Assembly (NCBI GenBank): GCA_963751695.1
Contig: CAVVVP010000005.1
Span: forward strand, 620,001 to 684,000
Direction: 5' to 3'
DNA length: 64,000 bases
DNA from: SZUA-22 sp963751695
GTDB lineage: Bacteria; Bacteroidota; Ignavibacteria; Ignavibacteriales; Melioribacteraceae
Below the pieces are notes generated by a model. The model worked only from the letters and a program-made list of their open reading frames with translations. It was not told the origin of the DNA and made no database searches. A program made the translations under genes and the position numbers. Every line of letters starts with the position of its first letter. The first letter of the stretch is position 1. This document shows positions 35,676-44,929 of the stretch, piece after piece.

Positions 35676-38351
35676 TTAGAATGTTAAAGAAAAACCAATA
35701 TTTATAGACCTGGGTGAAGAATAATAATCCGGTCTTGTGTAAAACTCTTCAATTGTATTTACTCCTCTCGGTGGTTCCTGTGATCTTGTTACCTCTAGGG
35801 TGTACCCAGCCCTTCCAGTGTCGCCAAAAACATCTATTTCATTAGCTGTGTCAAACAAGTTATAGATTCTTGCAAATATTGATAGTTGGGATCCAAATAT
35901 TTCAAAATATTTTGTAGCAAATAAATCTACATTAAAATATGATGGTCTTCTATCGCTGTTTTCAAGACCAGTTCTTTGATTCTGAATTGATGGTGTATAT
36001 GGTAAACCTGTTCCATATTTGCCTATAGCACTTATGATATAATTTCCAGGTATACCGCCTGTGAGGGTGAAATTAAATGAATGAGTCCTATCCCAATCCA
36101 AATATACAAGTTGTTTATTTATCTCAATTGGAGGATTAGCTTGGGCTTTGTCAAAGTTATCATTCGGATCTGATGCATTTCCTTTAGCTACTTGAAATGT
36201 ATAATCAATACTTCCACCTATACCGTCGGTAAATCTTTTTTCAAATGAAAGCGTTATTCCCTGAACTGCACCATAGTCTTGATTTACAAGTTTACTGAAT
36301 TTTTTAAAATCATTCTTAATATAAATTTCTGTGGCTAATAAATTGCGTATATCTTTATAATAACCTGTGAGAGTAATTCCTATATCAGTAAATATCTCTT
36401 GTTGTAAACCTATTTCATACATAATTGTCTGCTGAGGTTTCAGATCTGCATTTCCGATAAGGTTCCCAATATTTTCAGGATAATTGCCCGTAAGCGGAAT
36501 TCTGAAATTTGGATTTCTGTAAAGATATTCAAAAGGGGGTATTTGGAAAAAATGACCATATGAAATATGAATCGCACCCTTATCAGTGATTGGATAGGAA
36601 ATACCAATACGCGGACTGAATTGAGATTTTGACGAGGCTTTCTTCATAAGTGAATCAGGGAAAGGAGGATTTAAACCATCTAGTACTGCAATATTATTTG
36701 GGTCATTTAAATATTCCCCATCCGGTTCAAAATAATCAAACCTCAATCCTATATTAACAATTAAATAGTCCAGTTCAATTTTATCTTGTATAAAAGCCGC
36801 TGCTTGATAAGGATTAGCATTATATATATTGTAATTGAATGATCCAGGTGTAGACAACGCCGGTTGAAAATCTGAAGTTGCATCTATTACTATTTGGAAA
36901 TCTTCGTAGTCTAAGTTATGATATTGAAATTCTGCACCAGTTTTTAGCTGATTGATAAGATCTGCTTGAAGAGTAAAATCCAACTTGCCTGTATAAGTCG
37001 TTGTTATATGATTGAAATGCCAATTTTCAGTTCCACCAGTATAAAAAGCATTTCCACTCACATCTTGTTTTCTGCGTGGATCAACATATCTAGGATCTAG
37101 TGGATTCTCATAAACATACTGGTTATAATTTGTGCTAAAGTATGAACCACTTACATCCAGGAATGCCGAATTACTAAAAACATGAGTATAACTTGCACTT
37201 CCTAAAAAACTCTCTTGAAATCTCTGATAGTCCCCATCTGGATTCAATTTGTAGATATGATTGTAATCTTTATAATCATTTTTTTGATATAATCCATTGA
37301 GTACAATCCCTTTCCCTGAACCCACATCAAATGATAATTTACCTTGCAGAGAATAAAGCCTATTATAGTTCATTGCAACATACTCATTATCTCCTGTGGA
37401 ACCAACATACCAGTTATTTGGGTCGTTATCTGAAAAATCTGAGGAGTCACTTGGATTAAACGTTCGTTGGCCATACAAATAACCATCATTACTATTATAT
37501 CTCCCTGAAAGAAAAAATTTCATAAATCCATTTGTGAGCGGGATCGGGCCGCTGAAATTAGCTTGAATATTTTGTATATCAGTTGGGTTTACACTACTAA
37601 TATTAGTGTACAAATCATTTCTGTTAGTGACATAATCTCCTAAATATAATGATATGTTCCCATCGTATTTATCGCTTGCAATCTTTGTAACCTGATTTAC
37701 AACCCCGGACATTGCTTCGCCGTATTCTGCATTAAAAGTTCCCGTCAGAACTTGGATTTCTTGAATACTGTTTACTTCAGCAGAAAGAGCTGAATTACCT
37801 GAGTAGGCATCATTAACAGAAATTCCATCAACCAAATATTTTACTTCGTTTGTTCTACCGCCCCTAAAGTGTCCATCAATAACACCTGCCTGCAAATTAA
37901 CAACAGATTGAACATCTTCTAATGGAAGCAATGCAATTTGATCTCCACTAACTTTAGCTTCAGTTGATGTAAGATCTTTTCTAACAATACTTCCCTCAGC
38001 TGAAACTACAACATCCTGCATTTCGATGGTTGATTGGCCAAGTTCAAAATCTATGTTAGTCGTCTGATCTACTGAGACTTTAATATTTTGAATTGTCTTT
38101 GAAGCAAATCCAATCATTGAGGCTTTCATATCATACAAACCAGGAGGAATATTGATTATATAATAATTTCCATCAATGTCTGTTGCTGCGCCGTAATTAG
38201 TTCCAACCAAAATTATATTTACTCCTATTAGGGGTTCTCCTGTTAAAGCGTCTTTTACTGTTCCTGCAATTTTACCTGTAGTGCCAGCTTGAATGTTTGA
38301 TGCAACAACAAATAGGAATAATAATATTTTGAGATAGTTCAATCGTTTCAT
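35676..38351 (-). CDS. TonB-dependent receptor with CarboxypepD_reg domain
   Basis: About 891 residues from ATG 38351 (MKRLNYLK); the longest frame begins with GTG nine codons earlier. Signal peptide, then a carboxypeptidase-regulatory-like beta-sandwich (about 22-105, GKIAGTVKDALTGEPLIGVN), a plug (about 120-215, VVSAEGSIVRKD, VVNLQAGVIDGHFRGGRTNE, YLVDGISVNDAYSG) and a 22-strand-type barrel ending SINIGFSLTF. It lacks a clear SusD neighbour. It heads the 13-gene run and probably takes up a large glycan fragment using TonB energy, to be processed and passed to the ABC importer. Confidence 0.9.
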   Translation of the reverse strand: MKRLNYLKILLFLFVVASNIQAGTTGKIAGTVKDALTGEPLIGVNIILVGTNYGAATDIDGNYYIINIPPGLYDMKASMIGFASKTIQNIKVSVDQTTNIDFELGQSTIEMQDVVVSAEGSIVRKDLTSTEAKVSGDQIALLPLEDVQSVVNLQAGVIDGHFRGGRTNEVKYLVDGISVNDAYSGNSALSAEVNSIQEIQVLTGTFNAEYGEAMSGVVNQVTKIASDKYDGNISLYLGDYVTNRNDLYTNISSVNPTDIQNIQANFSGPIPLTNGFMKFFLSGRYNSNDGYLYGQRTFNPSDSSDFSDNDPNNWYVGSTGDNEYVAMNYNRLYSLQGKLSFDVGSGKGIVLNGLYQKNDYKDYNHIYKLNPDGDYQRFQESFLGSASYTHVFSNSAFLDVSGSYFSTNYNQYVYENPLDPRYVDPRRKQDVSGNAFYTGGTENWHFNHITTTYTGKLDFTLQADLINQLKTGAEFQYHNLDYEDFQIVIDATSDFQPALSTPGSFNYNIYNANPYQAAAFIQDKIELDYLIVNIGLRFDYFEPDGEYLNDPNNIAVLDGLNPPFPDSLMKKASSKSQFSPRIGISYPITDKGAIHISYGHFFQIPPFEYLYRNPNFRIPLTGNYPENIGNLIGNADLKPQQTIMYEIGLQQEIFTDIGITLTGYYKDIRNLLATEIYIKNDFKKFSKLVNQDYGAVQGITLSFEKRFTDGIGGSIDYTFQVAKGNASDPNDNFDKAQANPPIEINKQLVYLDWDRTHSFNFTLTGGIPGNYIISAIGKYGTGLPYTPSIQNQRTGLENSDRRPSYFNVDLFATKYFEIFGSQLSIFARIYNLFDTANEIDVFGDTGRAGYTLEVTRSQEPPRGVNTIEEFYTRPDYYSSPRSINIGFSLTF

Positions 38352-38435
38352 ACAAATTTTAGTGAACATTACATTCACCCTAATAATAGTTAAGATTATT
38401 CAAAGTTTAAAAATATTGTCACTACTACCACATAG

Positions 38436-38468
38436 AAAGTTGGGTACTAAAAATTAGCACCCAACTTT
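38436..38468 (-). terminator. Hairpin terminator after the repeat protein gene
   Basis: A 15-bp stem (AAAGTTGGGTGCTAA pairing TTAGTACCCAACTTT on the reverse strand, one G-U) with a three-base loop lies 12 bases after the stop at 38480. The forward strand would have an A-C mismatch instead, so it fits reverse-strand transcription. It ends in TTT but has only a short T run. It separates the repeat-protein gene from the TonB operon. Confidence 0.65.
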
Positions 38469-38479
38469 TCTTAACAGAA

Positions 38480-41400
38480 TTACTTGAGGAGAAGCATTTT
38501 CTTTGCTTCTGTAAATGAACCGGTCACGATTCTATAAATATACGTTCCAGTTGATACCTTAATACCATTGTCATTCCTTGCATCCCAAGTAATTTGGTGT
38601 ACACCCGCTACCTGTTCTGCATTATAAAGAGTTTTGACTTCCCTTCCAAGCATATCATATATCTTTATAGTTACAAACGAAGTCTGCGGAATTGCATAGC
38701 TTATAATAGTACTGGGATTAAATGGATTAGGATAGTTTTGTGATAATTCATAGCTATTCGGCAGACTTATTTCCTCATCTAGATCAGTAACCTTAATAAC
38801 TTTGAAGGATAAATCATCTAGATATACTTTACCTGTAAATCTGCTGTATGGATGTAATCGTACCTCCAATGCTTTTGCATCTGGAAGTTCTATATCCTCG
38901 TAATATTCTGTCCAATCAAATGAAGTAACTGCTGGAAACTTAAATTGCAGATCAGGTCCCCAGATAACTTCGTAACCATCATTATTACCTGCTCCAGCAA
39001 ATGTTAACGGTGTTAATCCGATTGCCCATGAATCCGGATACTTGGCTGCTGAATCTGGTACTAAATTCTCCGCCTTGATCCATACACTTATTCTTAATAT
39101 ATCCCCAGGACTTGCTGCAAGAATTGATGATGTACTGCTTTCAATTGCCATCCTTCCCGGTATAGTATGACTACCATCTAACCATATTCTCCTAGATGCA
39201 ACAAATGCATCTTGTTGTGGTCTGTCGAAAGGCAAATCATATTTCAAGGAATGAAGTCCAGTATGGGCTTCTTCTGTCGTTATTCTTGTATTCTCAAATC
39301 CTTTAGATACATTGTTGCCATCCCATGGGAACCAGTTAAAAAATCCAGTTGGCAATTCCAATGTCCTGTTCCATGAGGAAGGCCATTTGAATGCATCCGC
39401 CCAGACCGTTCCTGTAGCATCCTTACCACCCACTAGTTCTACTATCACTGTATAGGCTTCTTCTGGTAGGGTTACTGAATCTGATAATTCCATCCAATCT
39501 GCACTAGCTGCACTTTGATCAATTTCTATTGGGATGGTTCCTATCAAGCCTCCACTCTGATTGTAATATGAATAATTGATCATCCATTTCGCATCATCAT
39601 TGGCTGGGCTTGTATTTACTCCCTCTGTTTTTATAAAAGCTCCCAATTGGAATTGTTCATTTGCATTCAACTTTGGTCCCCAGTTATCACACATGTTTTC
39701 TGAGGTCCACATGGCTGCTTCTGCTGTTGCTTCTTTCGTGATCTTCAATGAACGACTCATGACAAAGGATTCATCACTTGCCCATTCTAGGGTCGATCCG
39801 CCCGGTTCTGCTCCTTTTGTCCAATACGATGGCATATCAGCTTCAAAGGAGCCGATTCCTGAAATTTCTGGAAATTCTAGTTTTTCAATCTTTAGATCAT
39901 CCATATAAATTTTTCCAGTAAATCTGCTGTATGCATGTAATCTTACTTCTATTGCTCCAGCCTCCGGTACTTCTATATCCTCGTAATATTCTGTCCAATC
40001 AAATGAGGTAACTGCCGGGAACTTAAATTGTAAATCTGGTCCCCAGATAACTTCGTAACCATCATTATTTCCTGCTCCAGCAAATGTTAATGGGGTTAAA
40101 CCAAATGCCCATGAATCTGGATATTTTGCCGCTGAATCTGGTACTAAATTCTCTGCCTTGATCCATACACTTATTCTAACAATATCTCCTGGTGAAACTC
40201 CATCGTCAAATTCAACTCTCCTAGATGCAACAAATGCATCTTGTTGTGGTCTGTCGAAAGGCAAATCATATTTCAAGGAATGAAGTCCAGTATGGGCTTC
40301 TTCTGTCGTTATTCTTGTATTCTCAAATCCTTTAGATACATTGTTGCCATCCCATGGGAACCAGTTAAAAAATCCAGTTGGCAATTCCAATGTCCTGTTC
40401 CATGAGGAAGGCCATTTGAATGCATCCGCCCAGACCGTTCCTGTAGCATCCTTACCACCCACTAGTTCTACTATCACTGTATAGGCTTCTTCTGGTAGGG
40501 TTACTGAATCTGATAATTCCATCCAATCTGCACTAGCTGCACTTTGATCAATTTCTATTGGGATGGTTCCTATCAAGCCTCCACTCTGATTGTAATATGA
40601 ATAATTGATCATCCATTTCGCATCATCATTGGCTGGGCTTGTATTTACTCCCTCTGTTTTTATAAAAGCTCCCAATTGGAATTGTTCATTTGCATTCAAC
40701 TTTGGTCCCCAGTTATCACACATGTTTTCTGAGGTCCACATGGCTGCTTCTGCTGTTGCTTCTTTCGTGATCTTCAATGAACGACTCATGACAAAGGATT
40801 CATCACTTGCCCATTCTAGGGTCGATCCGCCCGGTTCTGCTCCTTTTGTCCAATACGATGGCATATCAGCTTCAAAGGAGCCGATTCCTGAAATTTCTGG
40901 AAATTCTAGTTTTTCAATCTTTAGATCATCCATATAAATTTTTCCAGTAAATCTGCTGTATGCATGTAATCTTACTTCTATTGCTCCAGCCTCCGGTACT
41001 TCTATATCCTCGTAATATTCTGTCCAATCAAATGAGGTAACTGCCGGGAACTTAAATTGTAAATCTGGTCCCCAGATAACTTCGTAACCATCATTATTTC
41101 CTGCTCCAGCAAATGTTAATGGGGTTAAACCAAATGCCCATGAATCTGGATATTTTGCCGCTGAATCTGGTACTAAATTCTCTGCCTTGATCCATACACT
41201 TATTCTAACAATATCTCCTGGTGAAACTCCATCGTCAAATTCAACTCTCCTAGATGCAACAAATGCATCTTGTTGTGGTCTGTCGAAAGGCAAATCATAT
41301 TTCAAGGAATGAAGTCCAGTATGGGCTTCTTCTGTCGTTATTCTTGTATTCTCAAATCCTTTAGATACATTGTTGCCATCCCATGGGAACCAGTTAAAAA

Positions 41401-42010
41401 ATCCAGTTGGCAATTCCAATGTCCTGTTCCATGAGGAAGGCCATTTGAATGCATCCGCCCAGACCGTTCCTGTAGCATCCTTACCACCCACTAGTTCTAC
41501 TATCACTGTATAGGCTTCTTCTGGTAGGGTTACTGAATCTGATAATTCCATCCAATCTGCACTAGCTGCACTTTGATCAATTTCTATTGGGATGGTTCCT
41601 ATCAAGCCTCCACTCTGATTGTAATATGAATAATTGATCATCCATTTCGCATCATCATTGGCTGGGCTTGTATTTACTCCCTCTGTTTTTATAAAAGCTC
41701 CCAATTGGAATTGTTCATTTGCATTCAACTTTGGTCCCCAGTTATCACACATGTTTTCTGAGGTCCACATGGCTGCTTCTGCTGTTGCTTCTTTCGTGAT
41801 CTTCAATGAACGACTCATGACAAAGGATTCATCACTTGCCCATTCTAGGGTCGATCCGCCCGGTTCTGCTCCTTTTGTCCAATACGATGGCATATCAGCT
41901 TCAAAGGAGCCGATTAAAGTTACGCTTCCTTGAGCGAATAATATTGGACTTGAAATCAAAAATAGCAAAACAAGCCAATACCCATAAAAATGTTGAAAAG
42001 ACTTTTTCAT
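38480..42010 (-). CDS. Surface protein of three near-identical 343-residue repeats, sorting domain
   Basis: The 1176 residues are a signal peptide (about 1-27, ending LFAQ), three tandem 343-residue units, and a C-terminal T9SS-type sorting domain (about 1090-1176, QNYPNPFNPSTIISYAI, MLGREVKTLY, KKMLLLK). Each unit reads as two beta-sandwich CBM4/9-like modules: GSFEADMPSYWTKGAEPGG to VWADAFKWPSSWN, then GFFNWFPWDGNNVSKGFENT to KIYMDDLKIEKLEFP. No catalytic motif is seen. Multivalent carbohydrate binding at the cell surface is likely. GGAG precedes the ATG. The gene has its own terminator and lies downstream of the LacI gene. Confidence 0.8.
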   Translation of the reverse strand: MKKSFQHFYGYWLVLLFLISSPILFAQGSVTLIGSFEADMPSYWTKGAEPGGSTLEWASDESFVMSRSLKITKEATAEAAMWTSENMCDNWGPKLNANEQFQLGAFIKTEGVNTSPANDDAKWMINYSYYNQSGGLIGTIPIEIDQSAASADWMELSDSVTLPEEAYTVIVELVGGKDATGTVWADAFKWPSSWNRTLELPTGFFNWFPWDGNNVSKGFENTRITTEEAHTGLHSLKYDLPFDRPQQDAFVASRRVEFDDGVSPGDIVRISVWIKAENLVPDSAAKYPDSWAFGLTPLTFAGAGNNDGYEVIWGPDLQFKFPAVTSFDWTEYYEDIEVPEAGAIEVRLHAYSRFTGKIYMDDLKIEKLEFPEISGIGSFEADMPSYWTKGAEPGGSTLEWASDESFVMSRSLKITKEATAEAAMWTSENMCDNWGPKLNANEQFQLGAFIKTEGVNTSPANDDAKWMINYSYYNQSGGLIGTIPIEIDQSAASADWMELSDSVTLPEEAYTVIVELVGGKDATGTVWADAFKWPSSWNRTLELPTGFFNWFPWDGNNVSKGFENTRITTEEAHTGLHSLKYDLPFDRPQQDAFVASRRVEFDDGVSPGDIVRISVWIKAENLVPDSAAKYPDSWAFGLTPLTFAGAGNNDGYEVIWGPDLQFKFPAVTSFDWTEYYEDIEVPEAGAIEVRLHAYSRFTGKIYMDDLKIEKLEFPEISGIGSFEADMPSYWTKGAEPGGSTLEWASDESFVMSRSLKITKEATAEAAMWTSENMCDNWGPKLNANEQFQLGAFIKTEGVNTSPANDDAKWMINYSYYNQSGGLIGTIPIEIDQSAASADWMELSDSVTLPEEAYTVIVELVGGKDATGTVWADAFKWPSSWNRTLELPTGFFNWFPWDGNNVSKGFENTRITTEEAHTGLHSLKYDLPFDRPQQDAFVASRRIWLDGSHTIPGRMAIESSTSSILAASPGDILRISVWIKAENLVPDSAAKYPDSWAIGLTPLTFAGAGNNDGYEVIWGPDLQFKFPAVTSFDWTEYYEDIELPDAKALEVRLHPYSRFTGKVYLDDLSFKVIKVTDLDEEISLPNSYELSQNYPNPFNPSTIISYAIPQTSFVTIKIYDMLGREVKTLYNAEQVAGVHQITWDARNDNGIKVSTGTYIYRIVTGSFTEAKKMLLLK
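39189..41915 (-). repeat. 1029-bp tandem repeat, about 2.65 copies
   Basis: Every base I compared at x and x+1029 matches for x from about 39189 to 40886, so copies 1 and 2 and the first two thirds of copy 3 (in protein order) are identical in nucleotides, including third codon positions. The rest of copy 3 (about 38815-39188) is the same family but diverged, with an insertion (WLDGSHTIPGRMAIESSTSS). This fits recent unequal crossing-over or gene conversion; true copy number may differ from that assembled. Confidence 0.95.
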
Positions 42011-42094
42011 AAATACTCCATATAATTATTGGTGATTAGTTAAATAATTTTGAACATAGGAAATATTTTAAATTTGGATTGATCCATAATGTCA

Positions 42095-43117
42095 TCAATC
42101 CAATAACTTTCTTGTTGATTCCCTCACAATTAATTCTATTGGAACAAGAATTTTTTTTGATGATTGAATTTTTGTTTTTATATCATTTATAAGTAAATGC
42201 ACTGCTTCAATACCTAAATCTATTTTGGGGACTCTGATAGTCGTTAAGGGAGGGTCTAATAATAAATCGACTTCAACATCGTCAAAACCTATCAAAGATA
42301 TATCTTTTGGAATACTAATTTTATTATCCTTGGCGAATTGCATTACACCAATTGCCATAGCATCATTACAGGCATAGATGGCTGTAATTTTTTTGTTTTT
42401 TTTGAACAATATTTTTGCAGAATTATAACCACCTTGTCTATCCGTATTTTCAGATTTAGTAATAATTAACCTTTCATCAATAGGTAATGCTGCTTTTTCA
42501 TGAGCTTTCCTAAATCCAATTAGTCGGTCATTAATACTTGGATGACTGATATCTCCACCAATAAAGGCGATACTTTTGTGACCTTGAGTAATTAAATGAT
42601 TAGTAGCTTCTACGCCTCCTTGAACGTTATCAATAATGACTGCCGGTAAAGAATGATTTGGAGTTTGATAATCAATAAATACTATAGGTAAATTATAGGG
42701 CAAAATTTTATCTATAAAAATTTGCGGAACTTTTCCTGCAATGATAATTCCGTCAACACTTCTTTCAAGAATGAATCTTGGCAAGGTGTCTCCTCTTTGA
42801 AAATCTTTTTTTATTGTTTTCAACAATACATAATAGTCATGATCTCCAGCTGCAAACTCAGTCCCCAAAAATATTCTCGTATAGAAAGGTTCTGTCCTTA
42901 GAAAACGGTCGTCAGTTAGGATAAAACCGATATTTCCTGTGCGCTTGCGAACTAAATCTTGAGCCGATCTGGAGGGATGATAGTTTAATGCTTTAACAGC
43001 TTTTAAAACTTTATTTTTAGTTGTAGTGGAAATTCTTTGGTTGTCATGCAGCACAAGTGAAACTGTTGCAGTTGAAACATTTGCTTGCAACGCTACATCT
43101 TTTATTGTTGGTCTCAT
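42095..43117 (-). CDS. LacI-family transcriptional regulator
   Basis: About 340 residues from ATG 43117 (MRPTIKDVALQANVS), two codons inside a TTG frame. The N-terminal helix-turn-helix (TIKDVALQANVSTATVSLVL) with hinge helix (NYHPSRSAQDL) binds DNA. A periplasmic-binding-protein-like domain (about 60-340, NIGFILTD, VDGIIIAGKVP, GHKSIAFIGGD, ISIPKDISLIGFDDVE) senses a sugar. A perfect 16-bp palindrome overlaps its translation start region, implying autoregulation. It is the obvious regulator of the GH32 gene and possibly of the adjacent repeat protein and glycan operon. Confidence 0.93.
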   Translation of the reverse strand: MRPTIKDVALQANVSTATVSLVLHDNQRISTTTKNKVLKAVKALNYHPSRSAQDLVRKRTGNIGFILTDDRFLRTEPFYTRIFLGTEFAAGDHDYYVLLKTIKKDFQRGDTLPRFILERSVDGIIIAGKVPQIFIDKILPYNLPIVFIDYQTPNHSLPAVIIDNVQGGVEATNHLITQGHKSIAFIGGDISHPSINDRLIGFRKAHEKAALPIDERLIITKSENTDRQGGYNSAKILFKKNKKITAIYACNDAMAIGVMQFAKDNKISIPKDISLIGFDDVEVDLLLDPPLTTIRVPKIDLGIEAVHLLINDIKTKIQSSKKILVPIELIVRESTRKLLD

Positions 43118-43126
43118 AGACAAATT

Positions 43127-43142
43127 AGTTAAACGTTTAACT
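43127..43142. promoter_or_regulatory. LacI-type operator O1, perfect 16-bp palindrome
   Basis: AGTTAAACGTTTAACT is its own reverse complement, with the central CG typical of LacI-family sites. It begins 10 bases upstream of the regulator ATG on the reverse strand and would cover its promoter or ribosome site. Confidence 0.8.
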
Positions 43143-43183
43143 TGAATATAAGATTATTTTAAGCTCATGTCAAGTTTTTTCGG

Positions 43184-43193
43184 TTAACGTTAA
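43184..43193. promoter_or_regulatory. LacI-type operator-like site O2
   Basis: TTAACGTTAA is a perfect 10-bp palindrome with central CG, 42 bases from the start of O1, in the shared divergent control region. It is a shortened form of the O1 core. Confidence 0.5.
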
Positions 43194-43253
43194 TATTTTA
43201 TCTGTTTTTAATGAATTTTAACAATACTTTAACGTAGAGAAAATGATTACTTC

Positions 43254-43270
43254 AGTTAATCGTTTTAACT
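43254..43270. promoter_or_regulatory. LacI-type operator-like site O3 (imperfect)
   Basis: AGTTAATCGTTTTAACT repeats both O1 half-sites (AGTTAA and TTAACT) with the spacer lengthened by one base. It lies 125 bases before the GH32 start. Together O1-O3 could allow looping repression of both divergent genes. Confidence 0.5.
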
Positions 43271-43394
43271 AATTATTATATTTCATATATTTATGTAAAT
43301 ATTATATATCTAAATGATACCAGCAAAAACAATAATAACTTAGAATATTCATTTTTGTCATACTTAATTTCAAACAAATAATTACCCTGATGTT

Positions 43395-44771
43395 ATGTTG
43401 AACCAAGAAAAAAAATCATTTTCTATAATTCCAAAAAAAAATAGAAACGATTCTAATAGACCAGCTTTTCATTTCTTACCTCCTTCTAATTGGCTGAACG
43501 ATCCAAATGGTTTAATCTTCTTGAAAGATTATTATCATATGTTTTATCAACATAACCCTTACGATGATGTCTGGGGTTCTATACATTGGGGGCATGCACG
43601 AAGCAAGGATTTAGTTTATTGGGAACACTTACCTATTGCAATCAGTCCATCATTAAATAAAAACGAAGAACATTGTTTTTCTGGGTGTGGATTTATTCGG
43701 AATGACTCTCATCCAATATTATTTTATACTTCAATAGGAAACAGAGCCCCTGAACAATGGGCAGCGATGGCAGAGAGTGACCAGCTAAGTATTTGGCAAA
43801 AATTTAAAAGTAATCCAATTCTTAGTATGGAAATTCACAAAGGCCTAATCATCGAAGATTGGAGAGATCCATTCATTTTTGGGGAAGCTGGGAATATTTA
43901 TATGGTTCTTGGAGGGCACCCAAAAAACAAATTCGGATCAGTAATGCTATACAAAGCAATAAATTCTGAACTCACAAATTGGGAATATTTAGGTATCCTT
44001 TTCCAAGGTAATGAACAAAACTGGGAGTGTCCCAATTTATTTAAAATTGGTGATAAATATGTCTTGATTTATTCGCCGCATGGAATTGTGAAATTCTATA
44101 CAGGTAAATTATTTATTGAGAAGCAAAAATTTATTCCTGAATTTCACGGTATAATTGATTATGGCCCAACTTGTGACTATTATGCTCCAAATACCTTGCA
44201 AATGGAGAATGGACGAAGAATCACGTTTGCGTGGATAAAAGGTTTTAAATCTAAACAAGGGTGGCAAGGAGCTATTTCATTACCTAGAGATTTATCAGTT
44301 GATAGTGAAGGAAGATTGATTCAGAAACCGATACATGAACTTGAAAAGTTACGCGGTAATTATACGGTTATAAATAATATCAAGTTAAAGAATTATGAAA
44401 TGATCAAAGAAATTACTTATCCACAATTTGAGTTGAAGGCCTCATTTGGATTAGATGGGACTCAATTTGTAAGTTTTCGATTCAATGAAGAATCTGGAAA
44501 GAAATATGTAATCAATATTACGCCATTTCAAATTTCATTTGCAATGGATAGAATTCAAATTGATCCCCCTTTCTTGGAACAAATTTATGATATACAATTA
44601 TTCTTTGATAGAACAATAATAGAAGTTTTTATCAATAGTGGGTTAGTTTGTGCTACGAAGGTTCTATATCCGGATATGAATAATCTTGATTTTGAAATAT
44701 CTGGTGAAAATTCAATAATTGAAATTGAATTATTAGAATTGTGGGAAATGAACTCGATTTGGAAACAGTAA
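43395..44771 (+). CDS. GH32 beta-fructosidase (cytoplasmic)
   Basis: The 458-residue enzyme has all GH32 marks: NWLNDPNG with the nucleophile Asp36, the WRDPF (RDP) motif near 155-160, and the ECPNLF acid/base Glu near 212, with a C-terminal beta-sandwich (about 335-455). It should hydrolyse terminal fructose from sucrose, sucrose phosphate or fructo-oligosaccharides. No signal peptide. It is divergent from LacI across a 270-base region with three operator-like sites and is followed by a rho-independent terminator, so it is monocistronic. No fructokinase is nearby. Confidence 0.93.
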   Translation: MLNQEKKSFSIIPKKNRNDSNRPAFHFLPPSNWLNDPNGLIFLKDYYHMFYQHNPYDDVWGSIHWGHARSKDLVYWEHLPIAISPSLNKNEEHCFSGCGFIRNDSHPILFYTSIGNRAPEQWAAMAESDQLSIWQKFKSNPILSMEIHKGLIIEDWRDPFIFGEAGNIYMVLGGHPKNKFGSVMLYKAINSELTNWEYLGILFQGNEQNWECPNLFKIGDKYVLIYSPHGIVKFYTGKLFIEKQKFIPEFHGIIDYGPTCDYYAPNTLQMENGRRITFAWIKGFKSKQGWQGAISLPRDLSVDSEGRLIQKPIHELEKLRGNYTVINNIKLKNYEMIKEITYPQFELKASFGLDGTQFVSFRFNEESGKKYVINITPFQISFAMDRIQIDPPFLEQIYDIQLFFDRTIIEVFINSGLVCATKVLYPDMNNLDFEISGENSIIEIELLELWEMNSIWKQ

Positions 44772-44774
44772 TTA

Positions 44775-44805
44775 GCCATCTGATAATTGATCAGATAGCA
44801 TTTTT
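44775..44805 (+). terminator. Rho-independent terminator after GH32
   Basis: GCCATCTGAT and ATCAGATAGC form a 10-bp stem with one mismatch and an AATTG loop, followed by A and TTTTT. It begins four bases after the stop codon. Confidence 0.85.
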
Positions 44806-44929
44806 CAAAACTGCCCTTTATTTCAGCATATTTTAATAATCAAAAAAATGTATGTCTGAATTCTCTCTGGAAGAGGTACCCGTTCTTTAACCAGAAGTTT
44901 TAAAGGTTTTGGTTTATCCGCCAGAATTC

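Noticed and set aside
39189..41915. CRISPR or other short-spacer array
   Set aside because: The repeat unit is 1029 bp, coding and contiguous, without spacers; no short regularly spaced direct repeats were seen anywhere in the window.
39576..41933. Three near-identical forward-strand reading frames of 110, 110 and 99 codons
   Set aside because: They are antisense shadows of the 1029-bp repeats in the surface-protein gene; identical because the repeats are identical, with no ribosome site.
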